The notes: generated by a model from the letters alone, not told the origin. DNA of 64,000 nucleotides from Syngnathus acus (GCF_901709675.1 NC_051088.1:7775693-7839692), one strand, 5' to 3'; positions 1 to 10,440 are shown, numbered from the stretch's first letter. A program made the numbers and translations.

Positions 1-169
1 TTAATGGAAATGCTGTGGAGGTTGCAAGGCTCATCCAACTGCAACTGCAATTCAGAGAGACTGTTATTATTATCTGGAGGACTAAGTTGTGGTTTCATAA
101 GTAATGTCAGATAAAGTTGAAGTAACTGGAAAAGCTGTCAGTGGTACTTTGGCCTGACTTTTGGTCAGG
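1..169. other. Unannotated AT-rich DNA
   Basis: No open frame with protein-like composition and no repeat signature seen. Confidence 0.5.
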
Positions 170-300
170 AATTATGGGTTTACCTCCCACTCAGTGACAA
201 TGTGAATATGAATCTGAATGGTTGTCTATCACTATAAGTTACTGAGACTGAGCAGTGGCCGGTTCAGGGTGTAGTCCGCGTTTACCTAATTATCTTCATG
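170..300 (+). mobile_element. SINE-T fragment, body only
   Basis: This decayed piece of the SINE-T body carries the landmarks AATGGTTGTCTAT and GGTTCAGGGTGTAGTCCGCG in the same order and spacing as the copies at 23381 and 43155. Neither the tRNA-like head nor the (ATGG)n tail is present. The assignment rests on similarity within this window. Confidence 0.5.
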
Positions 301-2162
301 TGCGAAGCTACAATGGCTCCGTAAACAAGCATATACAGAGCTGGTGATGTCTTGCTTTGCCGAATTTTGTCTCAAAGGCAAAATGAATAAATCTCGCTTT
401 GCTTGAGATGCACCAATACTAAAAATCAGTATTTTATCAATAATATAATTCCACCTTTGAGATAGCTACAATTTATTTATGAGCTTGTTGAAAATGGATT
501 TACAGTATGTACAAAATTTAATGATCCAACACCCATGAGTGGCTTTGTCATTTCTGTACAAGTTGTTTTTCCTCCACTCCACTGCTTGGCAACAGTGCGG
601 TTTCCAGCAGGAAATCGCATGCATGTTTTGCGTTGATGCTTTTTCACAGGGACGACCAGTCCTGGTCCTTCTGCACCGGGTATTTATGATGCTGGAGCTT
701 ACAGACGCACAGACATCTCCGGAGGATAGAATCTGAGCAAAGCAACAGCCTATTTCACTGCAAATTAGGGTAATCATGCTCCAGAGAGGCCTTGCTAATA
801 ACCCTCATAGAAGCTATTAGGGTGGCACCTAAAATACATGAATACGGGAATGTCAGTAATATAACACCTTTACGCCTGTGAAAACTTTAACTAGCCGTAT
901 CAAAAATAATTCATGTCTGACCAGTAACTGCAGAAACAGCTTTGATGAGAAATTGGAGGTAGTCTCTTAGACCAATTATATTTTATTTTTTGTGTTGGAA
1001 TTAAAAACATATTGAACAATGAAACCGGTGAATCATTTCAACAATTTCAAAGTTGTTGAGCCAAACATGTTTTTGGATAGCTGAACAGAAGTCAAACTGC
1101 GCTTTCTTTTCGAGGCAAAAGTATTGATCCATCCTCATAATTGTGCTTGGAAATCCATCATGTTTTGTCAAACCTGAGGCTGAGCATCCATTCAAAGCAG
1201 CACCCAAATCATTAATTTGAGGTTACCAACTTTCTTTTGTTCTTACGTACACCTAAACCATTTCCTATATTTAACTATGCTTTTGATGTGAAGAGCAGCG
1301 CCCACTTGAAAGGCAACTCGTGTCTCTGCCAGGGATATTTTTGCCATTGTACCATGCTGGATATTCTTTCCAGTGGCTTGGTGGGAGGAGAGCTTGGTGC
1401 GGGGAATACTAACCACAGAATAAACATGAATGCTAAGGAATGATCTTTGCTGGTAAAAAAAATCAAGCTAGATTACAGGTTTCCCCCATCACTTCTATAC
1501 TTGACATGTTGAGAGTTCTCTTTGTCAACCAGTCTTTTTGTTTTGCATGTTTTCAATAAGGAAGAAGATTTTCTTACTATCGGCACATAGTGATTCCTGA
1601 ATGACTCCCTTCCTACCTCTCAGGATACCTTTTAAATACATGATCTGTCTTTGGCTGCTACTCGCCACCTGACTCATACTCGTAAGAGGGAGCACATAAC
1701 TCCTATCCTATTCTTCATTGGCCCCTTAATTTTAGAGTTCTTTTAAGCGTCTGTTATTTGTTTTCCAATCTTGAAATGGCCGCACCCCACCTTACCTCTC
1801 TGAGTTCCTTCCTTAGGTCAGCGTACCAGACGCTATCAGAGTTACCGAGGGCTCAGGGAAGGCTTAGACAGGGTCATGCGTTTGGAATGACCGCTAAATG
1901 TTAGGGAAGGAACCTCGTTGCCAATTCTTAATCTTTGGATTTTGACTCAATCAACATGAGACATGCTTTTGTTTTTTATGCTATTGTATTTTTCTTTATT
2001 GTTTATGTCTGCTTTTTGTCATGTCACTTATTGCTCCATGTACAGCACTATTTATGCAGCGATGGTTGTTTAAAGTGCACTTGAGTTTGATCTTATTCCA
2101 ATTACTAAATAAAAGTTTGGTAGAAGGTGATCAGGCATAGAATGCTTCATTGACAATATATA
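301..2162. other. Unannotated AT-rich DNA
   Basis: Nothing supportable is seen in 1.86 kb. Short open frames on both strands have no domain, codon pattern or splice context. Homopolymer runs are short and no inverted repeat was noticed. Confidence 0.55.
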
Positions 2163-2185
2163 AATAATCTTCAGAGTAGACGGGA
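2163..2185. repeat. Left copy of 23-bp direct repeat
   Basis: A 23-bp string with core TCTTCAGAGTAGACGGGA recurs exactly at 3595-3617. The flanking bases differ, so the exact identity stops at 23 bp. It could be a long target-site duplication around a 1.4-kb insertion or a remnant of a local duplication. Confidence 0.6.
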
Positions 2186-2949
2186 CAATATTTTAGATGT
2201 AATCTTTTCTTCATCTCCATGGGTGCTAATAGCAGTACTACCCTAACACCTACAACCTTTTTTTTTGTCTGTCCGAACAAGGAACTAGTAGTTTGCTTGC
2301 TTCATTGAATATGTTCATTATTGGACATCATGTTATTGACAGCTGTCTGACAAGTAATAAAGAAATAGTTGGATCTAATGTGGATGAAGACAAACTGGGT
2401 TACGATGACTGGCTTCACTTTGAAAGGAGTACATCCTGTGAAGTAGAAAAATAATCGAAGCATTTTCATAAACTAAAGTCTGCACAGCTGCACCAGCTCA
2501 TACAAAACTATGGTAGGCCTATTTGCACGTTCCCTTTTACATCTCCAGCGAACACCATTTTTCCGTGAGGTCAACCTTGAGATTTTCAGTATGTCGCATG
2601 CAGATGACCAGTTATTTGATCTGAGAACAAGTATCTCAACTGCTGGTAGGTTGCATGAATCGCATTTAAACCTGTGTTACCCAAAAGAACATAACACTTA
2701 ATGAAGTGGAAATGTCTGGTCTGGTCTTCATTTGCCTCCCTTCTGGGTTTTTTCTAGACAACAACAAAAATCACCCATTATTGGTGTTGTTGCTTTCACC
2801 CAATAATAAGCCAGATAATTGCGCGTGTGTGGGTGCGTGTGCTCTCACAGGTGGGGAGTAGACCCAGCCTTGAGTCTAAAGGGCTGCTTGCGCCGTTACA
2901 TTGGCGCCCCCCAGCGTTCAGGTTATCAGTTGTTCACTCAACGAGACTC
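2186..2949. other. DNA between the two direct repeats, left part
   Basis: Mostly unique sequence. The stretch ATTGGCGCCCCCC at about 2900 loosely recalls a retroelement primer-binding site, but no LTR pair flanks it and I do not annotate it as one. Confidence 0.4.
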
Positions 2950-2984
2950 CTTAAAATAGTAGTATGTAATAATAATAATAAAAA

Positions 2985-3015
<31 letters not shown>

Positions 3016-3125
3016 AATATAAACTGTTATTAAAATAATAATAATAATAATGACGATGATTGATGATGATACTACTACTACTACTACTAATAATAATAAT
3101 AATATAATAATAATAATAATAAGAC
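2950..3125. repeat. Compound trinucleotide microsatellite (AAT/GAT/ACT)n
   Basis: A long run of AAT units is interrupted by GATGATGAT and ACTACTACT blocks. Open frames of repeated N, Y or I residues here are microsatellite artefacts. Confidence 0.9.
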
Positions 3126-3594
3126 AATAACAGCCACATCTGGTTTGAAATAGTTACGGAATATTTATTTAAAAAACTGTAGCTAACAAGAATGAACTGT
3201 TATCAGTCTCTCCTATGAAGTGACGTAGTTTAAAAAGCCTTATAAGGAGAGGAGTGAAAGAAACACGGCGCACATATTCCAAATTAACCCAAACATTCAG
3301 TACGGACATGTTTACTTTGTTTATTTATGTATCTATTTTTAGTCTTACCTGCGTGCGACACTTCGTTTTATCCACATGTTCTCCTTCTCAAATGCCGAAT
3401 CAGTCCACCGGGTATCCTCCCATTTAGATTGAACGCGTTCAATCAAAGTCGACAGTGCTTAATGCCACTCAAGTGACCGACTTTTCTCCATCTAACGGTG
3501 ACGCCAACATCATTTAAGCCATATCCACTGAGGTGGCGCAAGTATAATTCCTTCAGCGATGCCAGGAAAAAAACTCTAACTTAATCTACTTGGT
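3126..3594. other. Unannotated DNA with a short palindrome
   Basis: Contains a perfect 18-bp palindrome, GATTGAACGCGTTCAATC, at 3427-3444. Otherwise no gene or repeat signature. Confidence 0.5.
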
Positions 3595-3617
3595 AATAAT
3601 CTTCAGAGTAGACGGGA
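3595..3617. repeat. Right copy of 23-bp direct repeat
   Basis: Exact match to 2163-2185. Confidence 0.6.
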
Positions 3618-3827
3618 TGAAAAAAATGTGAGGGGGTTAATGGGCGCGTGTAGGTGGGCAGGTGAACCGGAAGCCAAAAAAGGAACCCTCAAACTTTGCC
3701 TTCATTTCTTCTCAATGCGAACAAGACTAAGAGAGAACAAAAAAACAGAAGCTGTAGAAGGCATCTTCGTCTGCTCTCTCTCCTACATCGTAGTCAGGCT
3801 GATCAGCGTCCAGAAATATTGACATAC

Positions 3828-4192
3828 AGCTGGAGAGAAGTCGTGTCGAGTTAGAGGATCCAGCATCTCTAATGAGGAGGTAACATCTCTGCTTAGGGTA
3901 ATATCACTGGTTGAGAGGTAGGGAAAGAAAAAAAGGCTAGTGGGGGAAAAAAGGAGATAAGAAAGAAAGATTGTGGAGGGATGACGAAGGAGATGGTTGC
4001 GGTAGTTTGGGTGAAGTTGGAGCGAGAAAGAGGATGCGAGCGTGTCGATCAGTGGCGAAATGGAGCGAGATAGGAGGGAGGGTGAGAGAGAGACACACAC
4101 ACACAGAGGGAGGGAGGGAGAGAGAGAGAAAGGCAGCTCCGTCTCCTCCCGCCGCTCGTCTTCTCTGCCGCTGACAAACGAACTGCCTGCTG
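3828..4192 (-). other. Putative first exon / 5' UTR (minus strand)
   Basis: Read on the minus strand, this segment starts just downstream of a TATA-like box and CRE. It is rich in CTCTCTCT and CCCTCCCTCC tracts and GTGTGTGT, typical of vertebrate 5' UTRs. A possible start codon lies at 3866 in a fair context (G at -3). From it, 13 codons (MLDPLTRHDFSPA) run in frame to a possible splice donor GTATGT at 3827. I do not recognise the peptide. The segment could equally be all UTR, with the true donor elsewhere. The body of any such gene would lie left of 3.6 kb or outside the window. Promoter logic is inference; transcription is not shown. Confidence 0.35.
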
Positions 4193-4225
4193 AGGCTCGC
4201 GCTTTCCTGACGTCATTTTAAAGCC
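4182..4225 (-). promoter_or_regulatory. Predicted core promoter with consensus CRE (minus strand)
   Basis: The palindromic CREB/ATF site TGACGTCA lies at 4208-4215. Next to it is TTTTAAA (4216-4222), which reads TTTAAAA on the minus strand. About 30 bp downstream on that strand is an initiator-like CTCAGCA near 4192. The order TATA-like, CRE, initiator and then a CT-rich leader fits a minus-strand start. The neighbourhood is locally GC-richer with several CpGs. A plus-strand promoter is also possible because the CRE is symmetric. Confidence 0.4.
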
Positions 4226-4585
4226 GAATATGCCATGCGCCTGAGCCTGTCACGTCAACATGGTACATGAGGGACATTTCCTGAAACCCTGGGGCCCCCA
4301 ATTAAAGATGACAATGAACACCCCTCCTAAAAATGAAAGAACCTGCAAGATGGATAAGCAAATTGAACAATTGTCATAAATGCCTGCTAGGTAAACAAGC
4401 CTGCACCATTATTAATTAACCTTAAGGTTATCATTGCAGTATCCAAAGTAGTGCCTTTGTTTTGTTTTTGATATTGGCCAATGCCCGCCATCTCTCGGGG
4501 CTCCCTTCAGCAATAGGCTCGATGCACGCAATATTTCTGTGTGCAGTTTAAGTTGACTTTCAGTTGGCATGTAAACGCATACATA
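4226..4585. other. Promoter-upstream DNA, unannotated
   Basis: Unique-looking sequence. A second CRE-like half site occurs near 4250 (CACGTCA). No gene seen. Confidence 0.4.
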
Positions 4586-4717
4586 ATGAAATCAAGTGTG
4601 TTGAAACTCAAAACCGAGTCGATGCTGGACATAGCGGCAGATCAGTGTTGGCTGGAAGAGCTCTCCTTGTCTTTGAAAAGTAATGGTATGTCTGTTTTCC
4701 CACTGTTTTTACCTTAA
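4586..4717 (+). CDS. Small open frame, 43 codons, possible exon or transposon remnant
   Basis: The frame starts ATGAAATCAAGTG and encodes a 43-residue peptide with a Leu/Glu-rich, helix-like middle (residues 13-33). A pyrimidine-rich stretch ending TGTGTGCAG lies 40 bp upstream and GTATGT follows codon 33, so an exon from about 4547 to 4687 is conceivable. I do not recognise the protein. Chance is a serious alternative: the frame is short and transposon sequence begins within 300 bp. Confidence 0.15.
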   Translation: MKSSVLKLKTESMLDIAADQCWLEELSLSLKSNGMSVFPLFLP

Positions 4718-4939
4718 TGTACTTGACCCTTATGTACCATTTACAGCTGTTGTAGCAGTAGTTAGTGGCAAGGGTTAAGGTTATTTAAGTTTTATTTTAT
4801 TTATTTAAGTGTAGTTTTAAACACTTTATTGTTAAACACATTTTTGCACATTTTTTGCGAACATTTTAAACACAAGCTGACTTTCAGAGGCATTCTTATT
4901 TACTAACTAACTACTTAAACACTTTTGTAAACATTTTCA
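4718..4939. other. T/A-rich spacer
   Basis: Runs of TTTATT and AAACAC; nothing annotated. Confidence 0.4.
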
Positions 4940-5340
4940 CCAAAGTCTCAGACTAAAAAAAACTTCCGTGATGAAGCGCAAGTCTGATATGTTGACACAG
5001 ACAGTGCGGTAGGCTGAGCTAAATTGTAGTTAGAACTGCTCAGCCAATCAGCTGCAAGGACACAGCTCAACATGTTCCCATTGGCCATTAGTGTCATTTG
5101 GTAAGACAAAGCCGCGCGCTCCAAGTGACGCCCAATGTCGCTTATTGCGGAGGGTTGCACTTGCCTGTCATGTTGCCTGTCTTGTGCTTCATTCCTGCAC
5201 CTGACGATGTGAATGTGTGAGACATAAAAAAAAAAATAATCCGCGATGCACCGAATCTGTCCGCAATATTTGTTTTGAAAAGAAATCCACGATAGAGCGA
5301 GGCCGCGATAGGTGAATCGCAAAGTAGTGAGGGATTACTG
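4940..5340 (-). mobile_element. TIR-G element, one end plus internal sequence
   Basis: The terminus at 5340 reads GGGATTACTG followed by TA. Its subterminal part (CCGCGATAGG, GAATCGCAAAGTAG) matches the inverse of the fragment at 37280-37322, so two copies of one family exist here. Adjacent internal sequence (CAGCCAATCAGCTG region) is included by recognition. The opposite terminus is not visible, so this is truncated or diverged. The CAGT...ACTG ends with a TA target suggest a pogo/Tigger-type DNA transposon; this is inference. Confidence 0.5.
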
Positions 5341-5421
5341 TACTCATTGTAGCCTCCTGAGTGTAAATTCAACTCACACACTGCTGTATATTTGTGTTGC
5401 ACAGAGCACATGCACATAGAC

Positions 5422-5790
5422 CACATGTGTCAAACTCGAGGCCCGGGGACCAGATACGGCCCGCCACATCATTTTATGTGGCCCGCGAAGACAAATTGTG
5501 CATCAAATTCATATGTCAATATTGAAATTACTAATTGTTTTCACTTTTAAAAAATAGATCTATTGCTAGCAATTTTTATTACCATTCATATTTTTAAAAT
5601 GTTAACAGTTTTTCTTAGTCTCTGTTTTGAAAACGAATTATTCATCTAGTCATTCACTAGTTTGTTGAGTATCGTACACTAAATAATTTGAGACATTCCG
5701 ATATTTATTTGGGTTGGCAATTTCAATGGCCCTTCGAAGGAAACCATGACTATGATGCGGCCCACGACAAAAATAAGTTTGACACCCCTG
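5422..5790 (+). mobile_element. Non-autonomous hAT element with exact 8-bp target duplication
   Basis: The element is 369 bp. The left end is CACATGTGTCAAACT; the right end read inversely is CAGGGGTGTCAAACT, matching at 12 of 15 positions. It is flanked by identical 8-bp copies of ACATAGAC at 5414-5421 and 5791-5798, the target length expected for hAT transposases. GC-rich GGCCCG motifs sit near both ends. There is no coding sequence, so it is a deletion derivative or MITE. Confidence 0.88.
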
Positions 5791-5957
5791 ACATAGACTA
5801 AACATGTGCTGGCATGCAAGTACAGATGTCAAAGAAAAAGGGGCATGCAAATCGTGCTGCGCCGCTTGAGTTAGGGTGAAAGGTCAGTCGTCAGGAATTT
5901 CATCTCTCTCTGATATAATTTTGTCTGCAGCAGGAGACAAACAGTGACCCTCTAATT
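5791..5957. other. Short spacer between two hAT elements
   Basis: Unique sequence. It ends with CTCTAATT, the target duplication of the next element. Confidence 0.6.
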
Positions 5958-6085
5958 CAGGGGTCACCAACACGGTGCCCGCGGGCACCAGGTCGCCCGT
6001 GAGGACCGCATGAGTCGCCCGCAGGACTGTTCTAAAATTAGCTCAAATAGCGGCACTTGTCAGTGAGCTGCATCTATTTATTTTA

Positions 6086-7594
6086 CAGTCAAACCTCGGT
6101 TTTTGAACGTCCCGGTTCTCAAAATAATCGGAATTTGAACAAAAAATTCGAGATTTTTTTTGCTTCGGTTGTCGAACAAAATTCGGAGGTCGAACCTCGC
6201 GAGATGAGGCGGGAGGACCCGAGAAAACCCGACCGCGCGGCCCGGATGCCGACTGACTCCGTTGTTATAGTATTTTCGTTACTTTGAGGATTGTATTAAC
6301 CTCTGGTCATGCCTCTAAAGAAAGTAAGTGGGAGCAATAAAGCCATCCTAAAACACAAAGACGCTCTTAAAGCAATGCGACAGTGAGCGCCCGGTGCGCT
6401 GCGGTTGCGCGATCGGACCAAATTAAGCTTCCTGCGCACTGAGGTCCACTTACATTTTTTAAAGTACATCAGGACTTTAAAAATATTTTCTAAATTTCAG
6501 TGACGGCTCTGTCACAATAATGCGACCAGCGCGGTGCAGTTGCGCGGTGGGCGACGTGCTACGGCTCCCGTTCGGCGGTGCGCTGCAGTTGCGCGATTGG
6601 ACAAATATGCGCAAATGAAAAAATGCTTAAAAAAGGCAGGGTTTTTTTTTGTCTTGAAACGAATTAAAAAAAATTCCACTACAGTGGAGCCTCGGTTTTC
6701 GAACGTCTCGGTTCTCGAACAAATCGGTATTCGAACAAAAAATTCGAGATTTGTTTGCTTCGGATGTTGGACGAAATTCGGTTGTCGAACCTCGCGAGAT
6801 GAGCCGAGAGGACCCGCATGCCTACTGACTCCGTTCGTTTTTACATTCTTGTTACTCTGAGGAATGCATCAACTCTAATCATGCCTCCAAAGGAAGCAAG
6901 TGGGAGCAGTAAAGCCATCCTAAAACACAAAGACGCTCCTAAAGCAATGCGACAGTGAGTGCCCGGCGCGCTGCGGTTGCGCGATCGGACCAAATTACGC
7001 TCCCTGCGCACTGAGGTCCACTTAAATTTTGGAAAGTCCATTAGGACTTTAAAAATATTTTCTAAATTTTAGCGACCGCTCTGTCACAATAATGCGACCA
7101 GCGCGGTGCAGTTGCGCGGTCGGCGGCGCGCTACTGTTGCACGTTCGGCGGTGCGCTGCAGTTGCGCGATCCGACAAAATTAAGCTCCCTGCGCACTGAG
7201 GTCCACTTAAATTTTGGAAAGTACATCAGGACTTTAAAAATATTTTCAGAATTTCAGCGATGGCTCTGTCACAATAATGCGACCAACGCGGTGCAGTTGC
7301 ACGGTCAGCGACGCGCTACGGTTGCGCGTTCGGACAAAAATGCGCAAATGAACAAATGCTTAAAAAGCATTTTTTTGTTTGGAACGGATTGATTTTTATT
7401 CCATTATTTGTAATGGGAAAACATGATTGGGAATTCGAACGATTAACTTCTCGAACAGCCTTCTGGAATGTATTGTGGTCGAAAACCGAAGCTCCACTGT
7501 ATTTGTAATGGGAAAAATAGATTCGGAATTTGACCGATTCGCTTCTCGAACCACCTTCTGGAACGGATTGTGGTCAAAAACCAAGGTTTGACTG
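6086..7594 (+). mobile_element. TIR-E element copy 1 (Tigger-like), middle layer
   Basis: Inverted ends CAGTCAAACC(T/C)(T/C)GGTTTTTG match at 20 of the first 21 positions. The element sits in hAT sequence after TA on the left; the right flank is TG, a decayed or imperfect target copy. It is split by copy 2 at 6682-7499. At 6309-6386 a 25-codon frame begins MPLKKVSGSNKA and ends in a stop, resembling the basic start of pogo/Tigger transposases. There is no DDE domain, so this is a deletion derivative. Confidence 0.75.
6682..7499 (+). mobile_element. TIR-E element copy 2 (Tigger-like), innermost layer
   Basis: Inverted ends CAGTGGAGC(C/T)TCGGTTTTCG match at 20 of 21 positions and are flanked by TA on both sides (6680-6681 and 7500-7501). 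It inserted into copy 1 of the same family: removing it rejoins TTCCAC-TA-TTTGTAATGG, and the same context appears uninterrupted within copy 2 near 7400. A 25-codon frame at 6881-6958 (MPPKEASGSSKA...) parallels that of copy 1. An internal unit of about 195 bp, carrying CCTGCGCACTGAGGTCCAC, is tandemly duplicated. Confidence 0.85.
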
Positions 7595-7805
7595 TGCTTT
7601 TGCTATTCTTGTTAAAATCACACATGTGAACTGGAAATGACAATAATAACACATAGTGAAAGCCAAATTGAGCAAATTGGCTATTTCAGAAGTACTGGTA
7701 GCCCTTTGCCTTCATCAGTACCCAGGAAGTAGCTCTCGGTTTAAGAAAGGTTCATGACCCCTGCTCTAATTCCACAGCCCCAATTATTCCAAATGAGTTA
7801 TTGCA

Positions 7806-7808
7806 TAT

Positions 7809-7847
<39 letters not shown>

Positions 7848-7900
7848 TTTTATTTTTATTTTTTTTATTTATTTATTCATTCATTCATTCATTCATTTTA
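7806..7900. repeat. (ATTT)n / (ATTC)n microsatellite
   Basis: Tetranucleotide ATTT repeats pass into a T-rich run and then ATTC repeats. Confidence 0.95.
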
Positions 7901-8910
7901 GCCTCCTCTCATAAACAACCTCTCTGTAGTGGCCAGAGGATGAAAGCAGACTCTCAAATTCTGGTTGAGTTAAAACACAATGACAGTAAAGCATAAGTAG
8001 CCAGATAATTGAATACCTACCCAATGGCAACACTGGACACAAAAATTCCATCAAACTTCATCTCGCCCAAAAGCTTAATGTGCACAGAACGGACAAGAAG
8101 TGAAAATGTCAAAATCTGATGTCATTCTCTAACTGATTATTTTTGCGTTAAGCAAAACAATCCTGAGATGTTTGAAATGAGGGATATGCGCTTTGGCTCA
8201 AAGCTTGAGAAACACTTTGCTAAACTATAGCATTTACATTTTTTTTTGTTATACTCATTCACGAGGAGTGCCTCAATTTCCAGATGCCTAAAAACATTCA
8301 CTTCAATTTGTAATAAATGAGTGTCTGGAGGGCTACATGCTGGATGAGTGGTTTGCACATTAGCCTCAAATTCAAAAGGTAACTCTAGAACACGCAAAAC
8401 ACTAGAACATGCAATCTCCACAAAAAGGTCTGCACCCTGACCTCCTCAAATGTCATGCAATGTCCCATTAAATTCAGCAGATGCTGCTATTTTTTTTCAT
8501 AGTCAATAAAGAGCAGTGATGTCTCACAATGATGTAGTGTCGTTTTTCCCTTAGTGTGTCGATGTCAGCTGACCCAGTGCCGTGGCAAAAACTGTCGGCC
8601 TACGGGAGGGCTATACTGAGCCCTGGTAAGATCGTTAGAAATATGTCGCCTTGTGAGATGTGACGTGACCAGGAAATAAAAGTCAGAAAAATGCAACTCA
8701 TCTAGTACATTGCTGTGTGTGGCACCAAGCTAAAATTTGATTTCAGTTGTAACAGTTTACGGCTTCGTTAGTGCAGTTTTCCTGCGAGGGCAGAACAATT
8801 TACGAGTGATGAGCACATCTTCCTCACAGTTGTGAGGTTTTATAGTATAATAGCATTTCTATGTGCTTGATTACCGATTATGACGCTAGAAAGTAAATCT
8901 GGACAAAAAT
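7901..8910. other. Unannotated unique DNA
   Basis: No gene. A stretch near 8345 weakly recalls a SINE-T head but is not supportable. Confidence 0.5.
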
Positions 8911-8950
8911 TATATATGTATATATGTATATATACATATATACATATATA
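8911..8950. repeat. Perfect 40-bp AT hairpin
   Basis: TATATATGTATATATGTATA is followed by its exact reverse complement, forming a perfect cruciform-capable palindrome of ATATGT-type microsatellite. Confidence 0.85.
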
Positions 8951-10440
8951 CACAAACTCCAAATTGTACAATAGGAGTTATAACTTCCACATGCCACCTA
9001 GAAAATTTCAAGACAGGCCCTATGTATAATTTATTAGGTTTTGTGCAAAGGCAAGGACGGACATAAGCATAAAAGTACTCAGGTTTAAAAATGCAATACA
9101 TTTGCATCAAGTAAAGGCTAGAGCAGTCGTAACGGCTAAAGCAGGTGTGATGCATTCACCGGTTTGACGCTTTGACCTAGAGGTTGACAAGAGAGTCCGC
9201 CGCATTCGCTCTTGTTCTCACGCAAGAGTTGATCTTGTCATAGGTGATTTTGTGTGCGTGTTTGTAAGGTAATGGATTCTGCCTACTGCTGACATCTTGT
9301 AGTACAGATATGTCCAAAAGCCTCCGAGGTGACAGTTTAATGCTGCATTCATGTCACGCGGGCATATGTAGTAGAATAGGAAACCCTCCCAAGTTTAGTC
9401 CATTTCACTATAGCATTCTGTTGGTTACGATTATGAACTTCTTAAAATTCAACTCAGACGTTGCGATGCTCAGCATGATGTGATTGATCCTGATGTCTAA
9501 GTATTCCCAAAGTCTGACATCACTACATATTCCGGGTTTTCTCCATGTTACTCTCTTTCTTGATGTGTTTTGTGTTCACTGAACTTGGCAGGCCTTTATT
9601 TTTAGCTATGGACCCACCAGAACCTGCACAAAGTCGTGACCTTTGAAGCAGCGGAGGCTTCAACCTGCGTACAAATTATTTCTTGCACTTTTGAGTCCCA
9701 CACCGACATTAACGGCTGCCTCCTTCTCTCGCTGACTCAGCTTTATTGTGAGCAAACAGCCAGAAAACAAACTGTGAATATTACATTACATAATACTCAT
9801 TATGTATTTATTTTAAAAGCACAAAAGTGGCCATCTGGCTTTGACATGAGGCCTATGATCAGACTGCACATCTCTCATCTGGCCCAGCAGGAAGTGAGAT
9901 GCATAGTAATCTGCTGCAATTCTTTTGACCCAAAATACTGGACACAGTTGCATCTAACAAGATCAACTACCGAAAGTCATGTAAAAAATATGAGAGAAGT
10001 TTCTTTTGGGACGTTTTATATCTTGTTCAGCTCATGATTTTTTTATTGTTATATTTCAAAGCTCAAAAAATGAAGACATGCAACATCGATCTTTGGACTA
10101 CGTTCCAGTGAGATGAGATGTGCTATTTTTCGTGTGTGTTTGGGGGGTGGGGGGCTGTCACACACACCAGATCTTCTGCAAGAGCTCCAGTCAGTCCAAT
10201 TATGCTTCCAATATGAGCTTCATCCCGTCCTGCCCTGAATTGAAAGGGAATGAGGGGAGCTGCTTCAAGTCGTGTGTGTTCAATCCCACAATGCCGCAAA
10301 CACTCCTTTCTTAACTGTGCTCATCAATGAAAATACCAAAGCAAGAAAACTTTCCATCCACATGATTGGACTGAAATTTGTGCCAAACTTGCGCTGGGCA
10401 GAAGAATAAATGTCAGGTTAGGCATCAGTTCCCCTGTGAA
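8951..10440. other. Unannotated unique DNA
   Basis: Includes a 133-codon frame at 9636-10037 with no recognisable domain, probably chance. Nothing else seen. Confidence 0.5.

Larger units (their letters stand above)
5958..7763 (+). mobile_element. Non-autonomous hAT element, outermost layer of a nest
   Basis: Ends CAGGGGTCACCAAC at 5958 and, inversely, CAGGGGTCATGAAC at 7763 are flanked by perfect 8-bp duplications CTCTAATT (5950-5957 and 7764-7771). The hAT sequence itself is only 5958-6085 plus 7595-7763, about 300 bp. The interior is occupied by a TIR-E element. The left GCCCGCGGGCACC motif and right AGTAGCTCTCGG motif are ones I associate with a widespread teleost hAT family. No transposase. 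Confidence 0.88.

Noticed and set aside
2895-2915. Primer-binding-site-like ATTGGCGCCCCCC
   Set aside because: No flanking LTR pair, polypurine tract or retroelement coding sequence nearby.
8340-8440. Possible SINE-T head near GAGTGGTTTGCACATTAG
   Set aside because: Only one short block matches; box B and body are not recognisable.
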